A stretch of 64,000 bases of DNA from Gelatoporia subvermispora B (taxonomy: Eukaryota > Basidiomycota > Agaricomycetes > Polyporales > Gelatoporiaceae): contig KB445811.1 in assembly GCA_000320605.2 (NCBI GenBank), positions 525,405 through 589,404 on the forward strand, written 5' to 3'. The notes under the pieces were generated by a model. The model was not told where the DNA came from. It saw only the letters and a program-made list of their open reading frames with translations, and searched no databases. Each line of letters begins with the position of its first letter. Positions within the stretch are counted from its first letter, which is position 1. A program made the position numbers and the translations under genes. Shown in pieces: positions 11,418-22,700 of this stretch.

Positions 11418-11864
11418 TACGCTCGTGGCCGAGCCCTCGGACGATGTGAGAGGTGTCCGGGAGGATGGCGGATGTGTTGGTGTGAGCAGTATGTACTCTC
11501 TATGACTTTGTTTCGGCTTTGCTTTCGTTCGTTAGGTCCTGGGTTGTTGACGGCGTCGCTGGCGGCGGCCGCGCTTCCAGTCAGAATAAATGTAGCTGTA
11601 TGATGCTCTCTCGGATGATATCCTGTCTTCGCAGACCTCAGAATGACCGACAGACGCAGATTTGGGATCCCAAATTGTCAAATGCATTCACAGAGCTCAC
11701 AGACTACATGCTTCAGAAGACACAGAATTGGAACAGTCCGATGGATGGCCGGTCCATCACCACACTAATCGTACACATCCCCAGAGCATTTGCGCGAAAC
11801 ACTATGTCCAATCGTGAGTGATGCTGTCCCATTTACCATAGAAAACCATAGAAATGCTTTCACC

Positions 11865-12430
11865 TTAGGTACTCTGCCAGACGCCGGTCCCGTTGACCGA
11901 GGCGTTAACGTCAATGGGGTAGTCGAGAACACCAGAGACAGTAACGTGATTATCCAACGTGAGGGTAATCTGAGTGGGCCCAATGAGACCCTGGAAGGTG
12001 CGAGTGCCGGTCAAGTCGTCCACGTTGTAATACTTGAGGGAGGCACGGCTGGTCGTGAAGGTGGGCACGCTGTTCGAGAGGTTGCAGGTGAGCGCGAAGT
12101 AGCGCCCGTTAATGAACCATTTGCCGATGACGCGGGAGTTGGAGTTCTCGTCGCGGCTGACAACGCCTAGGACAGTGTACCCGTCTGGGATGGGTGAGAT
12201 TACCGTGAGCGGACTATCTTGGAGTAGAGAGGGGATGAGGCGATTCAACTCACCGGGTGGCGGGCAAGCCACTGCGGGGGTCATTGCAGGGGCCATTGCA
12301 GGAGCCATTGCAGGAGCCATTGCGGGGGCCATTGCGGGGGCTGAAAGTGCCACCATGAGATCGCTGGTTGTGATGAAGAGAGGATCAAGTGTTTCCACTC
12401 ACGGGCCGGGCGACAGTCACTGCAAGGCAT
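11865..12430 (-). CDS. Small beta-rich protein of unknown function, copy B, with PAMA repeats
   Basis: Three exons (12,403-12,430, 12,254-12,340, 11,865-12,184) give 144 aa starting MPCSDCRPAPPA. The N-terminal segment then has five PAMA/PAMT-type repeats, encoded by a 12-bp minisatellite at about 12,280-12,340 that is absent from copy C. The C-terminal domain (about residues 45-144) has GKWFINGRYFAL, then VDDLTGT, IGPTQITL and a GTGVWQST end, aligning with copy C throughout. No signal peptide or TM helix. Function unknown; conserved strand-like alternation suggests a compact beta domain. The start was chosen because both B and C splice to the same MPCSDC leader with identical intron positions. 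Converges with the MARVEL-like gene. Confidence 0.72.
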
Positions 12431-12579
12431 TGTGGAAGCTGAGAGTGCCATGAGTGAGTAGTCCACAAGAGAACCTCCAGTGAAATGAGGAGATGAAGCT
12501 CACCGGTCGTGTGTCGAAGTAGATTCTGAGATTGCGAAGGGAAGTTCGGAACTAGTGAGCACTGCAGATATTCAGACCG

Positions 12580-12605
12580 CTTATATATGCTGACGGCCGC
12601 CCGCT
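12580..12605 (-). promoter_or_regulatory. Promoter of copy B (CGGCCG plus TATA box)
   Basis: On the minus strand: GGCGGCCGTCAGCATATATAAGC. The leader that follows ends at a GT donor at about 12,504 (CACGACCG/gtgag) and its intron ends just before the MPCSDC ATG, the same as in copy C. Confidence 0.65.
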
Positions 12606-12879
12606 TCCCAGTGAGGTCGATCCTCACTCGCGTCGGAGCGAGTTTCTTTCCGTGGAGACGAGGTCGGGATCGGATTCTGCCCGGGTAGCGAAGTCGGGGT
12701 GAGTTGCTTGCTGGGGTCTGCAGGATTTTCCGCCGTGCGTAGAAGATATTCGATCTTCGCAATCGGGAGCGGGTGACATCGGCATCAAATCAAACAAGAC
12801 ACAGAAGTCCAGAGCTAAGTTCGATTCGATGATAGAGGTCCCTACGTCTTCTGAATGAATGTCCACGGGGTGGCCTTAT

Positions 12880-13260
12880 CACCGTTGACAGGGCTCTCAA
12901 ATACCGCCGGTAGCGGCTGCTCGTTGTTTCTATCTCAGGGTGTGTATGTATGTACATCTATCTTCCGTGAACCATCGGTCATGTATAGGTTCATTGGTGT
13001 CCCCGGAGTGCATCCCGTATGTTGAGCTCATCAGAGTAGCTTTCGACTTATTACACATATAGACAGAGACCCAGAAGTATCGACCCGCACTGTCACGTCC
13101 TGAGGCCAAAAACAAGGTGCGATATTTCGTTTCAGCACACAATGATCGCCCTAAGAGATGTCAAAGGCCCACAGTGTATTCGATGGCCGAAGCTAGAGCG
13201 CTCATCCAACTTCACGGGAGATTTAGCGTCGTGTTCCTGAGATGACAGGCGAGTTTCTCA
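12880..13260. other. Non-coding flank of copy B
   Basis: The upstream part to about 13,150 is shared with 47,190-47,470 (inverted). Beyond that nothing is recognised until the CATGCATG-rich region starts at about 13,270. Confidence 0.5.
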
Positions 13261-13269
13261 CCAGTATAT

Positions 13270-13450
13270 GACCTGCCCATGCATGGATTACGGTCACTGG
13301 CGTAGAAACATCATGCATGAAAGCCTGTAGCTACCGTGCACATGGTCATGCATGGCGCTGCAGTGACCTTGGGCGTCCTGCCATGCATGCCAGCCACCCG
13401 GGCGCGTGCGAAATGAACCACACCATGCATGCGCTGCCATCTCACGTGGG
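13270..13450. repeat. CATGCATG-rich island 1
   Basis: ATGCATG or CATGCATG occurs at least five times in about 170 bp (around 13,277, 13,313, 13,348, 13,382, 13,422). Similar islands lie at 14,270-14,680, 14,876-15,150, 19,315-19,560 and 45,165-45,400. Confidence 0.7.
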
Positions 13451-14199
13451 CCTGTTGTCCTGTTTGTATTTCACATATACCATAATTTCCCGGCAATGGG
13501 TTTGCGCCAGCATCTTGCCGCATCCCCTCCCTCCCGGCCTCACCGTGCGTCCCCCGTTGCTCGCCTTGTGCCCTGCACCCTGTCATCTCCCCGACCATCT
13601 TCTGTTGCAGCATTCTAGATCCGGATCTGGCTTTGCGACTCATTGCGTCAGCAGTATCTCCGTCCTCTCACCTCCCGTCCTACTGGGGCTCCTGATCTTC
13701 GTCCGAATCTGGATCTGGTGCCACACCCTCAGTACCATCGGCCCGAGATCCATGGGCTCGCACCAGCTGCTTGATGTTCATTCAAATTTGGAACCTTCTT
13801 TTCCACTTGCCTTGCACGCTACGCTCCGCCATCAGCTCGAGATTCATCGTATATTGCGGCCTTGTACCTGATGTCCCCATTTTCGTCTGAATCCGGATCC
13901 CCACCTTCGTGTAACTAGGATACGGCGCTGCTTGGCTACCAAAATAGAGCCGCCACGTTGTCCTGAATGAATTGACTTTCAGGGCAATGCAACCGTATGC
14001 TTGCACCTCAAGCGACGCAATGCGACACAGTTCGATGCGGGACGTCTTTCATCTTAGACAACAGAACTTGGGGAGCACTCGCGAAAGGAGTCGAAGAAGC
14101 ATCTGAAGAAGTGATCGCCCTTGCCATGCTTCTCGGATCCCGATGCGAAACATATATCCTATTCGGTTTCTACTGCAGGCACAGAAGACCGTGCACGAT

Positions 14200-14700
14200 G
14201 GTCCTTTCCCCACTTCGGTCCCCAGGTGATACACTTGGCATGCCAGACAAGAAGCCACGGTGAGTACCGCGCACCATGCATGACATGTTCGGTTTCGTTC
14301 GCCCCTTTTGCGCTTCTCTGTCGCTCAAATTTCACTTCGGCCCCCAGAGGATGATTTTGACATGCCAAAAAAGAAGCCGCGGTGAGCACCGTCCGCCATG
14401 CATGGTATGTTCATTTTTATTCGCTTCTTCTGCACTTCTCTGACGCACAAATTTCAATGATACGTTTTCTTTGCCCCTTTGGTCTCGCAGCGAATGATTA
14501 CGGCGAGCCAGACAAGAAGCCGCGGTGAGTACCGCCCATCATGCATGGTATGTCCAGTCTTATTCGCTTTATTGAACTAAAAAATACAGTTTCTGTGCCT
14601 CTTTAGGCCCCCAGGCAATGATTCCGGTATGCCAGACAAGACGCCGCAGTGAGTACCGCCCATTATGCATGGTATGTCCGTTTCGTTCGCTCCCTTCGCA
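14200..14700 (+). repeat. Four-unit tandem repeat with 34-nt exon-like modules
   Basis: Units repeat every 122-143 bp. Each carries a 34-nt module at 14,226-14,259, 14,348-14,381, 14,491-14,524 and 14,615-14,648, of consensus ATGATT-x-GG-x-ATGCCAGACAAGAAG plus GCCGCG. Every module is preceded by AG (mostly CCCAG or GCAG after a pyrimidine tract) and followed by GTGAG(T/C)ACCG and then a CATGCATG-like motif. The modules look like iterated small exons. Since 34 is not a multiple of three, joining them directly would shift frame, so coding is doubtful. Confidence 0.75.
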
Positions 14701-14875
14701 CTTCTGCGACATCCAAGTACAATGTGCTATTAAGTCTCTTGAACACTTGTACACCACGACTGCCCGAGGGCCGTAGTAATCAGAGGCAGCTGTAGGGCTC
14801 GACCATGTCCTGCGGCATTTCTTCTGATCTGAAATGAGGCACATTTTCCGGAACCGAAGTGATCGCAGAAGGGGT

Positions 14876-15150
14876 CATGCATGACAAGGCAGTCATGCAT
14901 CAGCTGTCTCCACGAAGGAGCAGAATCATGCATGACGATGCGGTAAGATACAGGCTACAGCGGCCCATGCATGCAGCCATGCATGACAAGACGGTAAGCT
15001 ACAGGGGCCCATGCATGACAATGCGGTAAGCAGAGGCACATGCATGAGATACGAGGGGCACTGTGTATACAAGGGGCACTGTTGGTAACCGGAGCGATCA
15101 CGTACGAGGGAGATGCACTGCGGTAAGCTACAGAGGTCCATGCATGAACT
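14876..15150. repeat. CATGCATG island 2, about 40-bp degenerate tandem repeat
   Basis: Repeats of CATGCATGACAA-x-CGGTAAG-CTACAG are seen between 14,876 and 15,150. The hAT transposon inserted right at the end of this array; the CATGCATG motif resumes on its other side at 19,318. Confidence 0.75.
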
Positions 15151-15674
15151 GTATGTATGAGGGTGCTGACAGTGCAATTAGTGATGTTCACGGCCGGGCT
15201 CCGAGCCCGAGCCCAGCCTGACCTGACCCTCAGAAGCCGGGCCAGGCCTGGGCCCGAGCCGCCTGCAGGCCCTCCTCGAGGGCTCGGCTTGAGATGCGGA
15301 AAGCCTGGGCCGAGCCCGCTGAGCCCGCGGCTTTGGAGCTTAACTCGCATGGATGAGCGACCATACTCCCACGCCTCACGTGTATACTGAACGTCTGTTT
15401 AACCGAATTTGACAGCCACTCGATCGACAAGTTCACCTTATCCAGTATCATGCTCTCCTTTTTCGGCATCTCTTGGAGCCTCTCTGTTTTTCCTGCTCTG
15501 CTGGGTCCGCGTGCCGATCATAAACTAGCTCGATTGGTCTTAGAATCCTTCAAAATATATTTTACTGTCTCTTTTGTCCAATTCTGCTCGTCTGCCGCCT
15601 TTGTGCCACCTCTATCTTTTGCTTCTGTCAGTCTGTCACGGGCCTTCTAAGAAGACGAGAAGACAGCCTACGTA

Positions 15675-18600
15675 ATGTCATCCCACACATGTCCAGACCC
15701 AGAAGCCACTGACGCCGTGCGGCGTGGGGAACGTGCACGCAAGCCTGCCCGGATCGCGCTCGACCCGAACAATGTTGAACGCAGCAAAATCCCGGGTGTC
15801 CCACCACCTCCTGGGCCCCCTTCCCCTGCTCCGGCTCTCCCGACTTCTGATGCTAGTATCCTGCCTGTTCCGTCTGTCTCTGAGCTTACATCATCCGCAC
15901 CCAACGAGAATTTACCGCACGATAACACACCTCAGACTCGACCTAGCGCCCCTTCTGTGTCTCCTTCTCCCCCTGCACCCTCTCTCTTCCGGTCCAAGAG
16001 ACCTATCGTCATCTCTGATGAGGACTCTGTCGCAGACAATGAATCCAATGCAGCGGTAGGGAATGCACCTCGCAAGGCACAGAAGAAGCGTAAAACAAAG
16101 CGGCAGCAGCACGCACAAGCACAAGATGAAGTCAATGAGGACGGCTTCCTCAAGGACCTTGCCCACCTTGACGCTGACCTCGCAGAACATGAAGATGAAC
16201 TTAGCGACTCCGCTGATGTTCACCAGTTCTTCGAGAACCGACGCGCTCGCCCGAATGACAAGAACAGCTCAAAGGAACAGAAGGTCCACGACTGCGTCCT
16301 CTGCAAGAAGAAGAACACAGCAAAATTCACATTTGTCACAGATGTTAGCACTGCGCGACGTCATCTTGCGGCATTTCACAAGGTATGCGCATGTTGTCTG
16401 TTCTCTTACTCATACATGTTAACAAGCACCTCAGGCGTCGTATTACAAGTGGTGCAAACAGCACCACTTCAAGTCAATGCTTAAGGACGACATTGCGGCT
16501 CGTGCTGCATGTCGCAAGAATACGCAGCCTACACTCGACCCACATATGCAAGCTCTGCCGCCTAAAGATACTGCGATACCATACTCAGATGGTCAGCTGA
16601 GGTCTGCAGCAATCACATGGATGATCACGACGGATCAGGTTCGTAACTCATTGTACTCGTTCTTATACGTATTCTCACTGTGTTCTCTTACTAGCCTCTC
16701 AGTGCAATCGAAGAGCCGACCTTTATCAACATGCTCAATGTTGCTGCACGTGCAAAAGGACCAATCACTCTGCCCAGTCGTCATGTCACGCGCCGACAAA
16801 TCATGAAGATGTTTCACAAATACCTTCGTGACCTTAAAAGGCGGTTTAAAGTGAGTTATTCTTCACGGTTGTCGGGCCGTACTCATCATATTTGTAGAGT
16901 CCATCAGTTACCGGCAAGATCTCACTCACCTGCGATGCGTGGCAGGCCAGTAACGTCGACGGTTACTTTGCGGTAACAGCCCATTGGATAGAAGAAAAGT
17001 CGCCCAATAATTGGACGTTAGAGGGCGCTCTCATCGGCTTCGTGCGTATGAACGAATCGCACAATGGTAAGCGGCTAGGCCAGGCCTTGTACAAGGTGGC
17101 AAAGCGAGTCGGTATCGAGGAGAAGGTACATCTCTGAACCTCTCTCGCTCATCGTCTTGCTCAATCTACTAACTCTCATGTCTACGCAGTTATTCCGTGT
17201 CACGAGTGACAACGCCAGCTCAAACAAGACCATGATGGAAGAGCTGGAATTCCAGATGCTTGAGAAGCACGGTATCGACTTCGATAGTCGCCAGCGACGC
17301 ATCGGGTATGTATCTCTTCAAGTAATATCATTAATATGCGTGTTTATGCAATACATTTAGGTGTCTAGCACATATCATTAACCTTGCGACACAAGCCTTA
17401 ATCGAGGCGCAGAGTTCCTCCCCTCACTACGATCCTGCTAAACCAGATGCCCATATCCCGGATACATCGCTTCTCATGCGCGATGAAGTTGGGTTGGTCC
17501 GTGCAATATCAGTCAAGGAGAGGTCTTCTAGCCAGCGCAAGGAACGGTTCAAGAAGATCCAGCTGGCTGCCGGAGTTACCCGTGATTGCATCAGAACACT
17601 GGTCGTAGACATGAAGGTGCGATGGTCATCCACATACATGATGCTTAACCGTGCCTACAGCCTGCGCAATGTGAGTATGATCTATTCCGATGTCGATATA
17701 CCTAAGCTAATGACCATTGTTTGTCTAGTGCATCGAGGCATTTCTCGAAGAGCTGGGGCGCGCTGAACAACCCGGCGAGGCTCGCCGCAAAATATATGCC
17801 TTGATCCCAAGCAAACCTGAGTGGGAGCGCGTGAAACTGTTTCAACGCGTGCTCGCTGTATGTTCTCGTGTACTCTGTTGATGTGATTGGGTGACTGATT
17901 GATTTGCAGACTGCAGACGAATGCCAGCAACGGTTCTCTTCGGAACGTGCACCGGCACTCCATTTGGCTCTGCCAGCCTTGGAAGACGTGCACATCACAT
18001 GGTCAAGGCGGTTAGAAGATGTCAAGTACAGCGACTTCAAGCCCGGCCTTAGTGCGGGGCTGCGGAAGGTCGAGGAATATTACGAGCGCATTGCAGATAA
18101 CGACACGTACATTATGTCAATGGGTACGTTGTTGATTCGGCGTTCACTTGCGGTTTCAAAGGAAGCTTACTTTGTTGTATCCACAGTCCTGGATCCAGCT
18201 CGACGACTTGCACATATTCAGGAGAACTGGTCTGAGGACCTCTATAGAGAGGCATTGGCTCTCGTCAAGAAACTGGTACGTGATCAATCTCTATACATTC
18301 AGGCATACAAATTGAACAATATATCGCAGTTTCGGGAACGCTACATGGAGCTGAATGTGCAAACGGGATCAGGAGCGCCTGTCCCATCAGCACGTTCGGA
18401 TCTAAGTAGCTCGCAACGTAGTCGTGGGGCCGCATTGGCTGCACTCTCGGGCGACGAATCTGATGGTGGCGGCATTCGTCAACGAGCATCACAAGTTCAA
18501 TCTGCCAACGAGGACATTGAGGTCGCTTGTGACCGCGCTTTCCGGAAGTACCTCGACTATGACGAAGGACTTCCCACCGGGATGAGCCGTGTGGAGTGGT

Positions 18601-19026
18601 GGGGTGTGAGTATTGTTGTCAATCACGATGCCATGCACTGACGTGTTTGTCCAGCTCAACGGTCATCATTTTCCGGTCTGGGCATCACTTGCACGCGACT
18701 ATCTTGCAGTGCTGGCAACGTCGGTGTCAAGCGAGCGAGCGTTCTCAAGCGCAGGCATCACAATCACGAAGCGTCGCAATAGGCTTAAGGGTGATATCGT
18801 AGAAGCCCTCCAGGTCTTGAAAAGTGCGTTCCGTAACAATCTGTTCTTGTTCGACTGCGGGCCTTCAAGTGTGACCGAAGCGGATCTGGAGGATGCTGGT
18901 CAGGAATCCGAGAGCAGAGATGGGGATAATACTGAGCAGCGAGTTCACGGAGTTGACGATGATGGTATCAATATTGTGGTTGAGATTGATTCAGACACGG
19001 AGGATGATGAAAGCGATGTGGATTGA
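15675..19026 (+). CDS. hAT transposase, 11 exons, apparently intact
   Basis: Exons 15,675-16,382, 16,435-16,638, 16,695-16,850, 16,898-17,125, 17,190-17,305, 17,361-17,670, 17,729-17,857, 17,910-18,123, 18,187-18,275, 18,330-18,605 and 18,655-19,026 join to 933 aa without a stop. Order of parts: a Pro-rich N terminus; a basic, acidic linker; a BED-type zinc finger (CVLCKKKN, then HLAAFH); the RNase H-like core with TCDAWQAS (first Asp), RVTSDNASSN (second Asp) and CLAHIINLA (C-x2-H); an all-alpha insertion; and the hAT dimerisation domain (FPVWASLARDYLAVLATS, SSERAFSSAG) near residue 820. The tail is strongly acidic. The protein cuts and pastes its own element. No frameshift or missing key residue was seen. 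Confidence 0.93.
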
Positions 19027-19099
19027 TAAGCTACAGTAGTTACATGGGGACTACAGTACATATTACACTTTGTACCGTAGTTCACATGTTCTGAATACA

Positions 19100-19235
19100 T
19101 CAGGCCCCGGGCTTAGGCCCGAGCCTGACCCTCTCGAGCCCAGCCCTGGGGCTCGGGCTTGGCTCATACTTTGAGAAGCCCTGAGCCTCCTCAAGCCGAG
19201 CCCAAGCCCGGGGCTTTGAGCCGAGCCGGGCCCTG
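19100..19235. repeat. GC-rich subterminal repeat of the hAT element (right)
   Basis: Repeated GGGCTCGGGC / GCCCGAGCC words; the mirror of the block at 15,190-15,340 inside the left end. Part of the transposon. Confidence 0.75.
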
Positions 19236-19314
19236 AACAACACTAAGTGCAATCACGTAGAGTACGCAAGCATTGGTCCCGACGATACGAAGGCTGCAAA
19301 AACTGTCGGAAACA

Positions 19315-19560
19315 ACATGCATGAGCAGCTGTCGCACTTCAGGTAGTCTGGATTATGATGGTATTCCAGAATATGTTTCGATACATGCACACAATGTATA
19401 GAACGTGTATGGGCTCCATATAAGGCCCATAGAGAAGGGTAAAATCACTCAATGATGCGAGGGAGAGCACACCAGATGACCATGCACGACTACTGACGAT
19501 GCACGGGGCATCATGCATGGGACATGTGCGCTGTGCATGCATGACGATGCATGACGGCTT
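19315..19560. repeat. CATGCATG island 3, right of the hAT insertion
   Basis: CATGCATG or ATGCATG at about 19,317, 19,514, 19,535 and GATGCATGACG at 19,546. Together with 14,876-15,150 this shows the hAT inserted into a pre-existing CATGCATG-rich locus. Confidence 0.6.
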
Positions 19561-19722
19561 GCAGTGCAGCATGAAGACTTGGTGACGCGACTGCTCACAT
19601 ATATCGACTTACGAGATGCACGGCATCCGTTCTAATGGGGTTTGCTCCCTCCTACCTCGGACACCGATCACGCCAGTCGCGTATAATGCGGAAGCAGTAT
19701 CATTGAGGGACGGATACATGAC

Positions 19723-22700
19723 TCATTCTACGGAACATGGGGATAGTTTCACCCACTCCAAAACACCCTCCCACGCCTGCGAGCACCGTTCCTTGAGCAA
19801 ACACCGGATACGGGACTGACGGCGAGCATATGCCTCAGCACCTTCGGTGTACGAGGCTTGTTCGTCTTCACGCTGTTTATCTAGCTTCACACAGACATCG
19901 GCTCTTTGCAGCCACCACTCCGCCTGCCACGTGTGAAACGCCAGAATACGGCGCATCTCCTCTTGAAGGAGATCACATTCCTCGGACCAGCGATGGGATC
20001 GCGCACGTGATTTGCACCATTCGATACGAAGAGCTGGAATTTCCATCAGTCGCTTGTGCTTCATTTCCAACACAGATTTGTTTTCGTACCTTCTTGAGTA
20101 CCGGCAGAATCATCGGCATTGCTGAGACCTGGCATACACCAAATCCAGGATAATGTTCGCCTGCCCTCTGACACACCATCCAGATCGACATGCATCTCAC
20201 GCACGTCCTGATCTAGTAGGGCTTTGAGATGCGCGTCCCATCCTTCCTTGTCGGGAAGACGAGCAGCAAGCGCCATCAGAGCTGTGCGTGCCGCACGATA
20301 ACGCTGCCCATCGGACTTGATCCTCTGCTCGACATTAGCTACTATCGCAAGTGCTCTTGTGACGGTCCGAACACCACGAGAAAAGCGATCTTTCAGTTTA
20401 CAAAGAGACGAGCGAAGACGAAGATGCTGCCGTAAGTCATCCAAGGTCTCAGAGGCCTGAGCATAGCGCAGCCGCCACTCGAACTCGAGAAGATCAGTGC
20501 TACACTCAACATCTGTGGGAATCTCCGAGGGCATGTATAAGCATGCATGCTCAGGCGACGTAGGCCGTGACTTTTCCCTCTCGCGAAGCGTCACAGCAGA
20601 GGGCATTAATGTCTCCTGAAATTGTGCCCAGGCGTCAAGCCTACGCTGGAGTGCGTTTTGTCTCTCGATGATCTTGGCGCGCTGGAGGTCTGTAAAATGT
20701 TGGCCAAGAGCAGAGATATCGACGCAAAGACGCTGCCTAATAACGTCAGTCATTCTTTGCGGACTTCAGGGAAGCCTGGAAACCTTACATGATTCCTTCC
20801 AGTTCAAATCCGATGCTGATCAATCGGGATGGAGAGATCTTCGGGTCAAGGGAAAGGGTTTGACCGGCTGAAGCTGCCTTCTCTTCCTCGGCGAGTTGAA
20901 GTCGGACAGCGGCGATGCTCAGCTCTCCTGATTTGCGGAGATCAGGTCAGTATTGCGAAATAGACAAGGGGAAGAATGCATTGGAATACATACTCTTTTG
21001 TGTCGCCACAAAGGGATTAGGCTTGCTGGGATCTTTCTCCCAGGCCTCAATGTCTGTCGTCCACTTCGAAACGAGCTCGGGCGACAGAGCAGCAGAGAGA
21101 GCTTCGAAGTCGGAGCTCTGAATGTCTCGTTGTCGAACTGCTTCTCTGACCTTGCGAAGCATAGCCTGTGCTACCAGTAGGTCAGCAAGAGCAGTAGCTG
21201 TATAACTGTAATACTTACATAGCCTACAGATCTTTTGCCAATTATAGTCTCCATACGCGTCATCAAGTGTATCTCGTCTTGAGCCTGGACCCATTTCACG
21301 GGTGCTGGACGCGAGAGGATCAAGAAAAGCCCATCCGCGTTCAGGAGCCTCCGCATCAGTTCTCCCGACACTAGGGGTGAGATTGAAAGAGTATTGAGTA
21401 TGACACGACTCTTGGTGGGCAGGAAGATGGAATTTAGGAATCAGGAACCGGAAGGCAATGGGATTCCCACCGGACATGAGCGTCCAGCCGTATTTGGCAA
21501 ATCGTGTGAACAGGTTGCGCGTCCACTGACAGACAATGTCGTACGACGATACAATGGTCGGCATGGCGTGGTGCTTGAGAGAGGAGTTGAACAAATAATC
21601 CATGTTGACGTATCTGCTGCGATAATTGAATAACGGACAGCAACGAACATCCTGATTGATGTACTAACCGTTCGCCCTTCTGTAAGTCACCAACAGAACA
21701 AGGTCTCTTCATGTCATGTCTGGCGCACTCAACCGTTCCCACTCCCGTTGCGGCGATATCGTGAGCGCCCTTGCGCTGCGCGAGTTTGACGGCGTCGTGA
21801 TCGCTGCACGAGCTCTTGTCTTCAGCAACCAAATCACTATACATCGCAAGATGCCTTTTGTACGCGTGTTCTTCAACAAAGTATGCGTAGCCGTGGTTGA
21901 GGCCCGGGTCTTTCTCATCGCTTGAGACTGCTTTACGTCGTAACCGGAAGTTGGCGTCCATGGCGATGAACAGTTGGTACAACCATCTGTCAGTCCTGCT
22001 GGTCAGATATCGACTTTGAGCGAAGGACATGAAGCGTACCTTTTGTCAGATGGCGAATTCTCCCAGCCATCTGGGAGATTCTTCCCTGGATAGGGACATG
22101 CAGGGCACAACACCGCGCAAGAGCCTGGAGCAGTGTTGGCGACACCACCAGAGTCGTGTCCGCGGCCAGCACGCTTTAACATGCGTAGATGACGCCATTC
22201 GCGCATAATACGCATGAACACGGTATAACGGTCCTGTAAACAATTATGTCAGCTGGGCGAAGATGTCTTGTATGTAGAAAATGAATTAACCTTGACTTCC
22301 GGTGCACCTGTATTGTCAGTGATGCGTTCCAGACACTGATAGAATTCCCAGCCTGATATCTTGGACTGTAGAGAGAGAAGCTGAAACATCTCGAGCACTT
22401 GGAATGTCGCCGCGCTCCTCGGGTTGGTTGGTGTTGCCGGAAACCAACGGAATCGAAGAAGTTGGATAGGATGCGAGTGACCTTTGCCACACCCACAGAA
22501 GTCGAGGGCGACAGGATGGATTCCAGAACTGTCAACGACAGTGAAGTCGTCGTTGAAGGCTCGCGTAGGCGAGATGCACGGTTGACCGGGAGGGTGTCCC
22601 AACTGTATGCGGAGTCCAAGATCCTTGAGAGAGACCTTCACAAAATGACGAAGAACCCATTGCTGGAGTAGATGGCTTCAATCAACCATTCAATGTGAAG

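Larger units (their letters stand above)
10720..13150. repeat. Inverted segmental duplication, copy 1 (partner 47,190-49,530)
   Basis: The span holding the 3' part of the MARVEL-like gene, the intergenic block, copy B, its promoter and about 550 bp upstream matches 47,190-49,530 in reverse orientation. Matching blocks include GTGTGCTGAAACGAA at about 13,130 / 47,197, the CGGCCGTCAGCAT-TATAAG promoter, the coding exons, the intergenic text with CATCCCCAGAGC and GCGGCCGC, and TCTTGGTTCT-GCCTGCAGTGTACGACGC at about 10,760 / 49,480. Conservation runs through introns and intergenic DNA, so this is DNA-level duplication. Confidence 0.88.
15171..19253 (+). mobile_element. Complete hAT-superfamily DNA transposon with TIRs and 8-bp TSD
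   Basis: The element spans 15,179-19,245 (4,067 bp). The exact 8-bp direct repeat AGTGCAAT flanks it at 15,171-15,178 and 19,246-19,253. The left end reads TAGTGATGTTCACGGCC; the reverse complement of the right end reads TAGTGTTGTTCAGGGCCC, giving imperfect TIRs of about 20 bp. Both ends carry GC-rich subterminal repeats of GGGCTCGGGC / GCCCGAGCC type (15,190-15,340 and 19,100-19,235), likely transposase binding sites. An 8-bp TSD and TAG/CAG-type ends are hAT hallmarks. With an intact transposase this could be an autonomous copy. Confidence 0.93.

Noticed and set aside
14226..14648. Repeat-peptide precursor (RiPP-like) encoded by the 34-nt modules
   Set aside because: In one frame the modules read like MPDKKPR, but 34 nt breaks the frame on joining and other frames hit stops, so a peptide precursor is not supported.
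14049..14844. Minus-strand frames through the 14.2-14.7 kb tandem repeat
   Set aside because: Repetition keeps the frames open by chance; no family motif, and the conserved borders are on the plus strand.
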